Positions 7,696 to 22,470 of a stretch of DNA of 64,000 bases are shown in pieces. Position 1 is the first letter of the stretch, and each line of letters begins with the position of its first letter. The position numbers and the translations under genes are program-made. Under the pieces are notes generated by a model. The model saw only the letters and a list, made by a program, of their open reading frames with translations, did not search any database and had not been told where the DNA came from. This DNA is from Stercorarius parasiticus (taxonomy: Eukaryota > Chordata > Aves > Charadriiformes > Stercorariidae): NCBI GenBank assembly GCA_013396915.1, contig VWZL01005003.1, forward strand, positions 1 through 64,000, in the 5' to 3' direction.

Positions 7696-10600
7696 GAGTT
7701 AGTTCATCCTAATTTGTGGATTTTTTTTTGTTTGTTTGCTTAGCTATGGGTTAGCACTGGATTAAGTCTACTACATTCAGGAGATGGAAGACTAAAATCT
7801 TGGGTGTTTGGTTATTCTGTTTTGGGGAGTATTTATCATGACTTTTTGAAAGCATATTAGCAGATTTTTATTTCCTGCTCAATCATAGTTAGATTAATTT
7901 GATGCTTTCTAGACTGGGAAATTTGCATCTAATGATGACTTTAGTTAAGCCCGGGAGCATTTGAAGGCTAGGAGGCACCTTTCTGATAGGATTTCTTCCT
8001 GCCAGTGTAGATCATAATGGTTTAATTATTTGTTGTATAAATGTCTTCATAGGGTGGTATGTAACTGCTTGGATTACATGATTTGTACTTTGGTTTTGTA
8101 TTAAAGAAAATGATTTCATTTTAATTCATAGGTTTTTTTTAAAAAAATCAATGTATTTCTTGGAGTAGTATTGTTCTTGAATAAAGGTTCATTTTGCTGG
8201 GTCTTATATGTGTTATTTCCAGAGCGAATGTGGTGATATGAGAGCACCTAGCTGTGTATTGAAGATTGTTTGAGACTGACTTTGGATGATTGGTTCAATG
8301 GAACAAGTTGTGTTTGTAGGTTTTCTGTACATGACAATTTTGAAGTTGACACTTTGGATGGTCGTCCCAGTGCCTAGGAAAAATATGTTGATATAGGTAT
8401 ATTCCAGATTTAGCCTGATAGAATAATACTTAGTTTGTGGTCAAAATCAGTTATAAAGTACAGACTTCGGGTGCAAATGATGGAAACATACGTGTCTCTC
8501 AGGTATAACAAAGGTTTAATGATGCAGTTATTTTAAATCTCTTCTTCAGCATGTCCCATGAGAAAAGCAGAATATTTTGGGATCTTACCAGTGTATTACG
8601 TGTTGGTTATTAAAGGTTATTTTTTACAAGATTGTTGTGGGTTTAGCAGAAATGTGTATCTCTGGACACAGAGATCTGTGAACACTTTGTCTTGCTCTTA
8701 TGAGTACTCCTGGTAGGCCATGATGCCATCATGGGCTGGAAGGCTGGCACACAGGCTGGTGCTGGCATTCTTGCTGTCCTGAAGGGTGGAAAGACTGATT
8801 ATGTTGCATAATTTTTCAGGAGAAATCGGATCTGTCTTGGAGAAAATTTGCTCTGTGGATTATGAGAGAACATCTTTAAGGATGGTTTTGATGATCTAAT
8901 AATTTCTTAAAGGGGTTCCCATAATGACACAGTAGCGGACCTGCCAGGATTCTCATCCTTCTTGGTCTGTATAGTGTGTGTAATAACCCTGTGGTGAGAG
9001 GAGGAGAAGAAATATGATTTGTCTGGGTTTTGTGGTTTTGTTTTTTTTCCTTGAAGTTTATGGACAAGTGATTTAACCATGATTGTGAATTTAAATAATT
9101 ATGTAGTTCTCTGTAGTTCATAGCAGGAACTATCAGAGAGTAGCTTTTTAGCCTTGTTAATGTAATGGTTAAATTACTATAGCTCATGCTCTGCTTGCAG
9201 GTTTAACTGCTGGGTTCTGGATGTTAGTACCTGAATAGATTTCTCTTGAGTGAGAGAGGGAGAAAAGATGAGTGCTTGTGTATTTTATTGAGCACATCAC
9301 TGTTGATTTCCTTATGTAAAGATGCCAGATAGGATTGCATTGTGTATGGCATTTCAATTTTTTGTTGTGGTGATCTTTTATGGGGGTTTGTCGTGATGGG
9401 AAGTTCTGTTAAAAGTAGCTGAATTGATGATGGAAAGATTTTTTTAAAGTTATCAAATTAAAAAAAATTATCTAATTCCCCAGACATTGATATGTTGTTT
9501 AGATGCTTCTTGAACCCACAGGCATTTGCAGATGCAGAGTGTTCTTGTATAGTTGTAATTTGGTTAAGCTGATAATTGGAAAGTTGAATGTTACCTCCAT
9601 CCATGTGCTGAATAGTGATAGTTATAAATCAGTGATGCTTCTCATGCCGTCATCTGCTGTTGAGATAGTTATTGTCATTGCCATTGTTTTCTGGTGCTAA
9701 ATGATTGGTACTGACTAATTCTGATGTTGGCTAAATTGTAGCATTTCCACAAATGTTGGGATTACTCTCTGTGAATTTGTTGGAATGTATATGGCTTTCT
9801 CCTTCCACTTGATCTCTTCTAGAATTAGTCAGATGAAGGAAATGATTTCTGAGTTTTTACTGGTTTTTTTTGGATATTTGCAAAGTGTCTGAAGTTAGGC
9901 CAGATTAGCCGAGGGCTACAGAAACAGTAGTCTAGGGATAAGAGTGTTTCATTCACGAGCTTGTGAATACAGTGTCAACAATTTAGCATTGTGTGTTTTT
10001 ACTTCATGTTATTTCCAACTCAAATGGCAAATTTCAATATTTCATATTTTACTGGCCCGGTTGTAATTGTTGGTGCAATTAGTAGGCAAGGAAAGGCTTT
10101 TTGATAACATCGTTTGTTAGACTAAGGAATAAAATTGGAGCTAATAAAGAAAAATGATACTAGTTAGTCTAGTACAGATATCTTTATCTAGAAATGATAA
10201 AAATAAAATCAACAAAAAAAGGCTATACTTTCCTGATTCTTCTTGTCTTTGAGAATTCAAGTGGTATGGTTGGGAATATTAATTAACCAATAGTTCTATA
10301 CATTTAAGCCATTTGTTGCAAGCACAGTGACAAAATTATCTTTAAGTTGACTGCTAGTCAATTAAATAATCAATTAAATCATGTGTCCTGTGACATCAGT
10401 ATCAATTTCTAACCTGTTGAAGTGAGCCTAAAATTGGTGGTAGGAGGTTTATTGAATCCAGGATGTATCTATACTTCAGATACTCTTTTTCAGAAAAGAA
10501 GGTGTTTAAATACTCTATCATACTTGTATACAATTCTGACTTCATAAAAGTCTAATAAAATAATACTCATACATGTATTGTTGGTATACGTTTATCATAT

Positions 10601-13218
10601 ATTTTTAGTTCCAGATCATCATTTGATCTAAGAAACAGAGTTTATGAAGTATATTTTTTTTGCTTACATAGTCCATTGAGAACCTTAATGAATCCAATTC
10701 TATCAACATCAGTAGTTCTGGGTCATTCAGGAAGCTTTTCTATTTTGAGAAAAATTGAAATAAACATTTCTTTAACATGCCAATTTATATTACATGCTTA
10801 GATATAAAGCAGTAGCCCTGACATATACCAATGTGAGTCTCAGGTAGGAGTCATCCCTCCCTATCTAGAAAGACTGAAATACTCAGAACTGTTCCCCCCT
10901 CCCTTCATCTTATATCTGTAGTTTAACAGTAGTGTTGAAAAACTGATTGGTATTGAGCAGCTTGTAGGTTCTAAGCAACTGGGAGGTATGACAATAGTTC
11001 CAGACATAAAAAGACCACAGTCTTTGAAAAATACATCCTTTTAGTAACGTTATGAATGCTATTGTTGGCAGATTTCAACAGCAGCAAGTTATAGCTGTGG
11101 ACTTTCTAATAGTGTCGCTATAGTCAAAAGGTTTTGAGGGAATATGGGATAATTTGATCAATGAAAAGGTCAAAGAAGAGGTGCGTTGGGGGAAACCTTT
11201 AGGGTTTTTTTTAATATCACTTGAATGGAAATTAACACATAATTTTAGAGATTGACTTGAGTGGTATGAGTGCTATGAAGTTAAATATGCTATAATTACT
11301 TCTTACCGATGTAATTTTGATTTATTATACCCATTAAGGAAATTTTCTTGTTCTTTAGTTCTTTACGTTCTTTTCGTACCACTGATACTGGAAGCACAGG
11401 TAGAGATAGTTCAAGATTTGACTGAAAGCATTATTGGCAAATGCCCCATTTTTGAGGTGTCACTATGAATTCATAAATTATAAGAATGGACAGTGAAGTC
11501 ATGTTTCTTAAAGTCCTTCTTAACATACAGTAGCTACTGAGTTGGTTGTTGTTTGCTAGAGCTAGTCTGTAATTCAGGATAAGATTATGTCTGGAATTAC
11601 TAATTCAGCAAGATCCAGAAAAAGGTCAGTGACAGTATAATAAATCTGCTAAACGTTCAATTTTATTTAGGAAGTGAAGGATTAAGATAGGGAAAATATA
11701 TGCTTAAATAAGATGATGAAACTGAAGATTGTTTGTGTTGCTTGCATTAAGAAGATCTTTTTATAGTTTCAGAGAAATAACTAACACTCAGATCTTCTAG
11801 TTGCAGTGTGACCAGTAATTTTCAGTAATTTCATTTTGTAGGTGTCATTCCCCATATTGGGGGATGTTGTACTGTTGTAACTGAACAAGTGTATATCTAT
11901 ATGTAAGTTAGGAGTGAGAGGTAGCTGGGGCAGGCATGTTTGGAAGATGGATGGATCAGGCTGGTTGCAAACTTCAGAGCACCCTTTTGCTTGACTGACG
12001 TTCATTAGCGATACACTTTGTGCTAATGGTTAGCTCTGGCTCATTATCAATCATTATCACTAAGTATTCAAACAGATGGTCCTTAACAATCATATCCCAC
12101 ATTAGCTGTGCACATACAGCCCCACGGAGCTGATGCTGTGTCATTGGCGCTGGTGGTGGTGGTCTGCACTGGTCTCAGTCACCGAGAGGCTGGGCTCCAG
12201 CCCCCTTTGATAAGGGGAGCTGAAGCTGAAGGGTGACCTCTTCCTTCCCCATTTTTCAGCACTCATCATTGCTGTTTTATGCTCCTCACCTCCTCTTCAA
12301 AAGAAAAGGGAGAGGATTTAATCTGCTCCAGGCAGTTCCTCTCATCTTATTTTTGGGACTGGGACTTGTTCTGGCTCCATCACACACGTTCCCTGCCTGT
12401 TATACATCCTTCCTTGAAGGTTTTACTGCTTGCATATGTTTTCCTATTCCCTGTTTTGCAATGACACCACAAGTCTCCATCTGAGTGTGTGTACTTGCAT
12501 GTTGTTTATATAAATTTGTTCAGCTATATTGGAAAGTGCTCATATGTTGTTACTGGTATTAGAAATGCTACGGAATACTTACATACTGTCACTAGCTGTT
12601 ATTTTAGTGTGGTTGTGTTGGGATTCAAGTCAAGCAAAGATTAATAACATCCTGCTTAGCTTACTTTCACCTTGTAGTAGATGCAGCAAGCCTCTCTTTT
12701 GGTTACACCACACTGAGGTATTTTTGTCTTGGGACTGGGGCTAGAAGTAGGGGGTGGGGTGGGGGGACAGAATTTTCTGGTTCTGCTGAATGAGGTTCCC
12801 AAGGTACTCAGTAGGATTCCACAGAAATGGGATTTATTTAAAATTGTGTATTCAGAGAATGGGTTTTGGGGTAGTTCGCTGAAAATTTGGAATAAAAAAA
12901 GGTGTTTTAAATTTAAGATATCACAGTACAGTGTCAAACTTCCTGTGCCTATTTCCCCTTAACTGTAGTTTACATGAGCTCATCTTCTAGGAAGGAAAAT
13001 AATCTTGGGCTTGGAGAAGTAAGAAAAGCTGATATTTAGAATTTTGGCACCTTGGCTCGGCTTCAGCTATTCAAGGCTCTAAATGGAGGGGGTTATCATC
13101 AAATTATTTCCTACTTTTCTTGTGGTATTCACTGTAAGTTTCTGTTGAGTTATCTAACATTTTTTACTTAAGTGAGACAGATTTTAGACTATTTACATCT
13201 TACGGGCAGGAAGGGTTT

Positions 13219-13276
13219 GGGTTTTTTTTGTTGTTGTTATTTTGTTTGGTTTTGTTTTTTTTTTTTTTAAAAAAAG
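13219..13276. repeat. T-rich low-complexity tract
   Basis: T/G-rich sequence ending in a long T run followed by an A run. It may be the tail of an old retroposed sequence, but no body is recognisable. Confidence 0.6.
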
Positions 13277-15225
13277 CAGGCATTGGATCTAAGTTGGGAT
13301 TTTCAGCCATGAAATCAAGCCTTATTCTTTGAAGACTCATATTCTTAGAATAAAAATGTACAATCTTCATCTTTTCCACATTCTTATGTTCATAATTCAA
13401 CAAAAAATGGAAATAATTTCAAATTGCCAGTAGGAAAATGAGCATGAAATTGCATTGTAACATGAGAATACACTTCTTTATAAGGAAAAAGGAGATTTAC
13501 AATTATCAAGTTGTTCCTAAGGAAGGATAAATGCATTTTATATAACAAATTGGCATGGGAAATAATGTGGTATCGGTTCTCATCTAAGTGCAGAACTCTC
13601 CAATTCCCTTCTAGGCTTGAACAAATATTACATGAGTGAAGGCTCTTGTGAAATGTTATGTTTTGAAATAGATTTCATTAAGGGTTTCTAGTGATAATTT
13701 ATTTCTTCCTTTATGCCTATGTCTCTTCTCATACTAATAATGGATAGCTTATTTGCATATAAATAGATTTCAGTATTTGCTGAAGCAGAGACCTAATATG
13801 TTTCTCTTTTTTCCATGGACGTTGTTAAATAAGATAGAATATTGCAGTGATCAGCAGTTGTGAATTCTAATAATTGTCTTGGTCAAAACTCTTTAGAGTG
13901 TATCAACTGCGTCAACTGTGACACTTTTGTGAAGACCTCGGAGTATAGATATCGGTTACAGTATCAAAAACATGAAACATCTTTTGCTTCTGTAGAGGTC
14001 TCTTTCATGCTATCTCAGAAATATTTACTGATAGATATGAAAACTTGTGGGTCTTTGGAGGTACCCGTTCTTAATTAGTACTTTGATGTGTTTTTTCTTG
14101 CCATTCCTTCTGTAGTAGTATGTAAATATTTTTATAATGCAAGCATCACACTGTAAATGAATATAATTTAGTCGTCTCTTGTTTTTCTGGATTATAATGA
14201 TCTCATGGTTCTAACCATTTCAGATTAGAGAAGCAGTGAATGGAAACCTTTCATGTTATCCTGATATACTGCAAAATAAATTATTTTTAGTTGTACTCCA
14301 TTAAGGATACGTGAAACTAGAGATCAGTCTAAAGACTGACTTCTATTTGCTAAAAATAATGGTTAAATAAGATTCGATTAGATCAGTTTATGAACTTTAA
14401 AACCCCCTCACAAAATATACAAGGCTGTATTCCAGATTCAGATGTGTCTTCTCAAAAGATGAATGGAAGAAACCATTCTGTACCACAACATTACCCCAGA
14501 TCTATATGCAAAAGTAAACTCCAGGCTTATACTTCATACGCCACTAGTTATGCTGTAGCTGCTACATCAAATATGCTGCCTCTAAACCAAAGTCTAGTTG
14601 TATAGTTCTTTAAAAGACTCTGGGAGAAACTCTGAGTGCCTCAACAAATCTAGTCAATGCTTCTTGTACAGTGACTGTCTGAACACGCAAGTATCTTAAT
14701 TTTATGTATACATCTACCTGATATAAAGAAAAATGAGTGTGACTGTGCTTCTGTATGTGTGCTAAACATGACTGAACAGCAAATGTGCTTTTAGTGGAGA
14801 TTTTTAACTTGTGTGTGTGTCTGTAAGTTATTTTTACCAGCAGAGGTCACTCAGGGTAAAGTGAACAATTGCTTCAACCTTTAAGGAAGCCGTGAACTTC
14901 ATTATGTGCTGTGAGACGCATGCTGAAAAGCATGCATCTTAAAAAGCAACCTACACTTGCTTTTCCTTTTCTTCACATCTTTGTTGCTGCATGTATTGAG
15001 AGTGAAAGATCAAACAGAGATTATGTACTTTTTTTCCCTCTGCATGGTAACTTTGTAAATGGTGTTCTCTTAGCAGATTTTCTTGTTATATGTATTAAAC
15101 TATATCTAACACTTTTAGTTACAAAATACATTTTAAAATAGATTTCATTCCTACCAATTCTGTTTTAAGGCAGCTTTTTGAGAAGAAGGGTGTATTCCTG
15201 TGTAATATGAATACAGCGAGTTGTG

Positions 15226-15280
15226 CAGTGTGTGTGTATATATATGTATACACTGCATAATATATATACACTATATAATG
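15226..15280. repeat. TG/TA microsatellite
   Basis: TGTGTGTG passes into alternating TA with ATATATACAC blocks. It is a mixed dinucleotide repeat and is likely to vary in length. Confidence 0.75.
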
Positions 15281-18200
15281 TAGCCTGCTGTGATGAAAGG
15301 GTACATTGCAGAAACTCTTTTTACTTGATAATGATGTGTAAGCAGAAAATGCATGTTATTCTGTCAGAGCTCAGAGACTGACAAATATTTGTGAACTGAA
15401 GTAGTTGAAAGGTGATAAAAGTAGAAACTGGTGTTGCAGTTGCATTCAATTTTCTAAATAGAATTTCCTTTAAAGCCACCATCAAAATCAAAATAAGAAT
15501 GAAGCATCAAAGTTATAATGTACTGCAGGTGTCATGAATTACATTGCTTTAAATATGACGTCTTTCCTGGATACCAAATGGAAAATATGTCCAGTTGTCA
15601 GACCAGTCACAATAGTTCAGTTATCACTTACCTAAAGAAAATATGTAGGGTTTTTAATGTAACTGCATGACTGATTAGAGGATTGCAAAAGTCATTCTGG
15701 AAGGGTTTGCCAAACCATTTGACATCAGAATATCATACAGTACCTAGGCAAAATAAAAGAAAATAAATTATTTCAGTGTTACTAATGCTAATTTTTTTGT
15801 GTTCTTTTTTTCTTTAAATCCAGGCTAGGGTCTATGCGATTTCTTTGGGACATTCACAGGAGTCCACAAACTTTAAGCTCATACAAAATTGTGTTGAAAA
15901 ATTAAATAAGGAGGATGTAAGGAATAAACCTAATAAGCTTTTATCTATATGTATGTCTTGTGGTTTTCTATAGCTTGCATCTTTACCTGATGTAAAACAA
16001 CCTTTCAAAGCCAAAAGAACTTTCTGAGCTTAGAGGTACCTCCTATTTAGTTTAAGCTTTTAGGATAAGTCATAAGATACCTGGGAAAGAGCTTGCTGCT
16101 GGTGAGAGTACTTGCTTTCCCATTTCTTTGTCCTATTACCCTTTTTGCTTGGACGTCTTGGTTGTATAGTTCAAAATTCCTGAAGTTGCAAGCAGTTGTG
16201 AAGAATAAAATTTTAACAACCACATAAGTAGATCCTGGTATTTCTCTGATATATCTGATATTCAAGGAAACAGAAGTGGTGTAGTTCTCCAGCAATCCAG
16301 GCAGAATGTTGAATTTCAGTCCTTTTTGAAATGACAAAAATACAAATATATGCATGCATCTTGTATAATGCCAACAGTTCAGGCACTCTAGAGAAAAGTT
16401 AAAAGGAACAGATCATATTCTGAGGAGGTTATGGGCTAGGGATATATTTATACATATGATACTGCAGTCACTGATAAACATATCTTTTGCATTTCTAAGT
16501 AGATGATAGTAAGAAGTTTTCCATTTTTATTATAGGAACTACCCACTGAATGGTACAATAACTTCTTCATTTTCTACAAGAGTATCTTATCCTTTCTGCA
16601 GTACATTTGTTGTTGGTGAGCTAATAATATGAATCAGAAGCATGCAAAAAGTTTACATTAAAAATACAAAATCCCAATGTCCTTGTCCCAAAGCCCCATA
16701 AAATTATTTTGATTAGTATACATGTATTGTTCAATTGTATCCAACTACAGTTCTATACATTGGAAGAAGTAATGCTATACAATGCATTTACATGCTCCAG
16801 GCACTATAATTAAAACAGAAAAGTCTTTTCTTTTCTTTAAATTTTTCCCAACAGAGATTCAAGAACCCCTCAGGTTCCTAGGTCTCTGCTTTTGATTCCC
16901 CTCCCCTTTCTCTGTCTGGATACAGATCCACTATAATGGCACACTAAACATTGTTCCAGTGTTTAAGTAGTCAATGAGCTTAATTAGTTTACGGGAATTG
17001 TACTGTGGTTTAGTGGCTATTGCCTTTTGGCTTCTGGAATCTTTCTTCCACTGCTTGCAAAATTGTGCTGCTATGTTTCTAGAAAACAGGGTATGAAACC
17101 TCCTGCCTACTGATGTTTAGAGGTCTACACCATAAAACTGTATTTTCATATCTACATTTCCCCACTATTTGTATCTGTCTCTGTGTTCATCTAGAGTTTA
17201 GCTGCCTCTCCTATGCATTAATAATTACAACATAAATGGAGTAAGCAGAGCCCATAAATATATTTTACTTTCACAACCCAAACAGAGAATGGTAAAAAAC
17301 GAGCTTTGCAGCACGCTTAGAGAAGTGACAAGTCAAGGCTCTAGACAAAGACTGTTCTTTCAGCAGCTTGTTATTATTACATACCTCAGATCTTCTTAAC
17401 CTGGGGTATTAGCTTATAAGCTACGAAAGGATCCCTTAGATAAGCATATGAAACTTTAACCTTGAAATGAGAAAGCTTACTGGTATAGTCACAGATTACA
17501 GAATTATCCTTTTACCCATTTACTGCCATCCGCGTCTCAATAATAGAAAATCTTACAAAAATTTAATCTTGTCACGATGAACATGCAAATAATTGTTGTA
17601 AAGTCCTTGTACAAATGGGAAAAGAAAACATTCATTCATTTTCTCAGGAACGGGTAGATAAAAGTTCCCTTGCCTTCATCTTTTGCCTGCGCATCTCGCA
17701 ATCTCACAGAACCTAAGATTAGGACAAAAATGGTGCAGGAGGGAGAGGGGCTGTCTTGGCTGTTGTTTTGGACCCTGGATTCAACTCTCGTCTCAGAAGG
17801 AGGGACTTGAGCGGCAATATGCTGAACGGTGTCACTGATAGGAAAGAGGGTGAGGAGAAGCTGGAATAGAAAACAATGTTGCTGTATAAGAGTCATTAAA
17901 GAAATGATTTATGACACACAGTGCAGCAGGAACTTCCTTACTGAATTACACATTGGAAAAGATACGGGCTGTATATACAGACTAAGGCAACTGCTGAGGA
18001 GAGAGAGTCTGCCCAAATTCCTAATGTCTACTTGAGTGAAGACATTGCCAAGTATGGTCTGTATAGTTGTGATTTTTTTTTTTTAAATAGAAGAATAGCC
18101 TTAAATGAAACAGAGCCTTCAGTGTCTTTGCTGAATTGTTTTTTCCATGTAGATAACTGCTGTGAACTCTGACTCCTTTACCTGACTTAATCACATGCAG

Positions 18201-21200
18201 CTGAGACCAATTAAAAGCACTTGTAGATGTAAAAGCTGCTCTGTTACAGTGACAGTTTTCTTGAATGAGGGGAATGAGGGTAACAGCCTTCTGTCTAATA
18301 AGGTTGTAGTTCAAATAAAATATCTTAAAACCCCCAAAGTTGCGGGTCCTTCCATAGTCTAGAAGCACTGGGTTTGTTCAGTTAAGTGAGCTCTCACTTC
18401 TCTGAGAAGTAGAGCAAAAACTACTGTCAATGGCTTGGTAAGCAGAGTGATGTGGGAGCATGAATCCTAATAATTCCATTTACAGCTCCAAATTGAACTT
18501 GGAGCCTGCTGTGTTATTTTCTGAACTGTTATTCAATCAATTCATTTCATTATTGCCCAGTAATGTTTTTTGAGCAAATTGTCTACCTAGTTGAAGGGAT
18601 TAATGTGGTCCCAACTGCATCCTAACAAAAGGCTTCAGGTTTAAGTATCTAAAATGATTTATGTGCTTTGTTTTTCTTGTAGGACAAAACGTGGAATTTC
18701 TTTTTTTTTTTTTAAAGCTTTTGGAGTTTTTTTCATATTCATTTTACTTGAAACATTCAGCAGTTTTTCCTGTAACACTTTGACTGTTTATAGCCCTGAA
18801 ACATTTAATGTAATTTTCTTATTGTAAATATAAATCAGGTCACGTAAGTCCAGTAAAGTCTGGTACAGTCTCTTCTGCATCTGTTTGTATGCAATATTTT
18901 ACTTGTATATTTCTTCATGTTTTATTAAAATACAGATTAGTTAGTAATAAGTCTTTGTTATCTTGTGTCCTGTTTTTGTCCAATGCCTCACTGACAGAAG
19001 TATTGGAAGAATAATAAACCTCCTGCTTCTTAGATGGGAATATATTATCTCCATTACACATTCATTTTCCCATTTCTTGCTGCTGCATCAGAGTTCAGGG
19101 GAAGGGAGATGAGAATATATCAGAAATATAACTTCTCAAAACTCCTCTATGAAATTAAACTTTATTGTATGTCCTCTAATATACCTTTTTGTGCCTCAGC
19201 AGATTCACAGTAGATTTTTCTAGCTTATATAAAATGTTGTAAAAGTAGCTAGCAGTAATGTAGAGGAACAAGTGAATAATATGTGGATAACAAATTCTTT
19301 CCTTGTTGCAAAGACAAATTCATGCTTCTGATCTAGTTTGGATTTTAAATCTCTTATTTGCAAAAGCAATAATTCTCCAGGCCTCTTCTAATGTAGTAGA
19401 ATGCTCAGAGTGAGAAGCCAGAAGCACAGATTTTCATTTTAAATTACCCATTCCTCATGTTCTCTGCTGGTTTTGCCCGGTAGCATTGGTTGACATTTCA
19501 TAGAGAGTGATCTACCATAGGGCTGGAAAGTATGTAATTACAACAATCACCCGCTTTCTTGATTTTTCCCATTATATACCAGTCAGAATGCAGACACACT
19601 TTTCATAGGTATTTAATTTCTAATGAGAAGTTTTTATTCTTCATTGACCTATGATTAAAGTGTGGCATTTTAGTAAATAAATGGAAGATACCTTCTATAT
19701 AATTCAGCTCAGAAGTTATGCTTGAGAGGCTATGCAGGTCTTTGACCTGTATCATGTGAGTGGCAGCATAAGTAATTGAGAATACATTCTTAGATAAAAA
19801 CTGTATAGTACAGAAAATCCTTAATATTTTAAAGCAGGTATAATAGAGGAGTAGAAAAAGACGACATCAAGCAGCTTGTCAAATTATGTCATTTTTATTA
19901 CTCAATACAACGAGTGGTTTAAAATATAATAAAGTTAATTAATTAAGTAATTAATGCTAATTGTTTTATAGTATTAAACATTATACATGTGCTTTAAGAA
20001 AGGTGGGGGGGTTTATTATTTTATTTTTTTTTTAAAGTAAGCTCATAACAAATGCTAAGAGCAGAAAACTTAGTAGTTATCAAACCAGGGATGAATAATT
20101 TTCAAACTAGTTCACCTGAAAATGTGTGTTCAAGTTCTATGAACTTAAGCAGATCTTGATTGTAAGATGGTGAGTATTTTTCTTTCCATTCAGATTAGCC
20201 ATGGTCTAGACACAGAGTTCCTTATGAGATTCTGATCCTGTTCTAATAGACTTCGTTGTTTAATTGAACCCTGCATGCAGTCATTTCCTGGACACTGTCT
20301 GGGAAAAATACTCGCTTATTTTTTATCACAGCAGTGCCTGGGAGCCCTGATCAAGGCTCTGTTGTGCTACTTGCTGTACAAATACACAAGGTAAAGATCG
20401 CTGAGAACACAAATGTTACACATCTGGGCCTGGGTAGAGATCAGAGAGTAAAAGGGAAAATACATCCACAGTGAAATTCCAGATTGACACTGGCAAAGTG
20501 AAAATTATAAAAGAATGATTTCCCACCTAGTGATCCTTATCTAGTGATCTCCTACTTTTATGGTTAAAATTAAATTAATCATGAAGCTCCTGTCCTCCAT
20601 GAATTAGTCACTGTGAGGAAAAAACACCCATTCCATGGAAAAGATAGAAACAGTCGCTTGGAAACATAGCGTAAAGTGTTTTGCATTTATGCTAGGTAAC
20701 GTAGTATTTGAATAGGAAAAGGAGCATATGACTCAACATCTATCCAGGTGTAGCCACAAACATATTTAATATTTCTTAGAAGCTGGAAGGCAACAGAGTA
20801 CATGCAATAAACTAAGTGTGAAAAGAAAAAGAACCTGTGAAAAGGGCTATTGTTTGGCTACCAGATAAGGAGAAGCTAAGATATATTTTTACAACTCATG
20901 TTTTGAAGTGAATGTTATCAGTCTTATCCATAAAACTAATAAAATCTTTTGTTCTGAAAGCTTTTAGAGCTCAGTTTGACGTTTTTCTCCTTGCTTCACT
21001 TTTCTGTTGGTCATACAAAGCTCGTAATTTCATTGTATATTAGGTGCAAGAATGTCGAATGAGAAATTCACTCCTGCGCCCTGCTTTGATAGTTTCGATA
21101 TAGATGGTTTAGAATGAAAGGATTTTTAGTTCACTTTTGTGTTTAATTAGTGAAGTCCATCCTGACTATTATTAAGAGCATATGATGCTCAACAGCTGAG

Positions 21201-21656
21201 TAAACAGATTTCGATCTTTCTGTATTGTAACAATGTTTTCTAAAATTTTTAAAAATTCTTATTAGAATGCATTTGAAGGAAGAGAGTTAAGTACTTAAGT
21301 TTGCTATCATGAAATATTTACTCAGTGTACCTTCCTTTTTTTTCCACTACATTGTCATCAGCTCTGAGACTTCCAGTAGGATTTGGTTAGCTGGGTTTAG
21401 ATTGACCACTTTTTCAATAGGCTTTTGGGAAATATTTCCCCTCTGTAAGTTTTCAAATACTGTTTGGTTTTTTTTTTTTTCCTCCCATGCCCCGTTCCCC
21501 TTTCTCTTTTTTGGGGGTGGTGGTGGCTTTTTTTAACAAAATATTCATCTATATGCAGAATCAGAATTTCCCCCTAATGTTATTGTAATAATAGAAAAGA
21601 AATTACTGAAGTTATTAATTTAATAATGTCATTACTACTCCTCTCTAATTTTGTAG

Positions 21657-21772
21657 GTCTTGGGGCGTACAATCCTATGATTAAGTCAGCTTCCCACATC
21701 TCTTCATCTGTTCCCAAAGCAGAGTATTTTAAGGAACAAAAAGAGAAGACTGCTGGCCCTGGACCATACCAG
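21657..21772 (+). CDS. Exon of a sperm-tail PG-rich repeat (STPG-like) gene
   Basis: A pyrimidine-rich tract ending TTTTGTAG precedes the exon, and CAG|GTTTGT follows it. The 116 nt begin with the last two bases of a split codon (probably Gly) and then read 38 open codons to a codon boundary. The translation opens LGAYNPM and closes AGPGPYQ, so two GxGxY-type turns lie about 30 residues apart. This is the pattern of PG-rich repeats in sperm-tail and ciliary microtubule-associated proteins (STPG and ODF3 families). The middle is Ser/Lys/Glu-rich. STPG2 is my best candidate because its introns are very long, but that rests on family pattern and spacing, not on alignment. It could be another PG-repeat protein. 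Confidence 0.72.
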
Positions 21773-22007
21773 GTTTGTCAGTACAGTCATTATTAGACAT
21801 GTGTTGGGTCTGACTTTCTCCGAACACAGCTAGAGTGATAATTTTGATCCCCGAATTTTCTTGGTATAAATGTAAACCAACACCATTTTTCGTGTCAGTC
21901 TATACGTAGATATGTAGAAATCAAACCAAGGAGTTGCTTATAAGTAATGGTTTAGGTGTCGCGGATGGAGTGATTAACTTCACTCCTAAGTGAGAAGTAG
22001 TGAAATA

Positions 22008-22013
22008 TTTATT
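22008..22013 (-). promoter_or_regulatory. Polyadenylation signal of the 21957 solo LTR
   Basis: The minus strand reads AATAAA about 50 bp before the LTR 3' end at 21957. It lies roughly 450 bp from the TATA box, so the R region would be long. Confidence 0.5.
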
Positions 22014-22462
22014 GATACAAAAGAGCAATTTAAGAAAGTTTGATAGTAAATGTGACAGTGTTTTATGAGATTCGATGGCAAGGTACACTTGGTTATTTAC
22101 TGCATAGGGGACAGGGTCAGACAAAACTGTCAAGGAGATTCATTGAGTCCTAAGGTTCAGACAGGACCCCCTTGCTTTCTAAACTCCTCAGAGAGGAGCC
22201 TAGGGGCGGCTGGATCCAATCCTAGTCTCAGACTTGGTCAGGGGTTTATGTCTAAGGATTGTGTATGTGCAATCAATCCTTTATATCACTTAGTTAAGGT
22301 TTCAAAGTTTTGCATGCTATTAGTCACTTACTGAGAATCTGTTGCAGCAAGGAATCCCTTAACTTCAAGGAGTAACCTTGAGCAGTGTCCTAACTCAAAG
22401 GGAGATCCTGGTGTGCAGCCTGCTGCCATGCAGGAAAGCCCAATGGGCCCGGGGCTGTCCAC

Positions 22463-22470
22463 TATTTATA
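22463..22470 (-). promoter_or_regulatory. TATA box of the 21957 solo LTR
   Basis: The minus strand reads TATAAATA about 190 bp inside the LTR's 5' end. Upstream of it on that strand, around 22495-22502, an octamer ATTTGCAT or its complement is present on the plus strand. Confidence 0.55.

Larger units (their letters stand above)
5387..21656. other. Long non-coding stretch, probably intronic or 5' of the gene
   Basis: About 16 kb of AT-rich sequence. The open frames are short, overlap on both strands, and show no domain or splice pattern that I can support. A locally GC-richer patch lies at about 12110-12480, with no identifiable content. Simple repeats at 7416, 7662, 13219 and 15226 are listed separately. 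Exons upstream of 21657 must exist if the gene model is right, but I could not find them here. Confidence 0.5.

Noticed and set aside
22065..22334. 89-codon plus-strand open frame
   Set aside because: Within the solo LTR at 21957-22658, antisense to it; no protein family evident.
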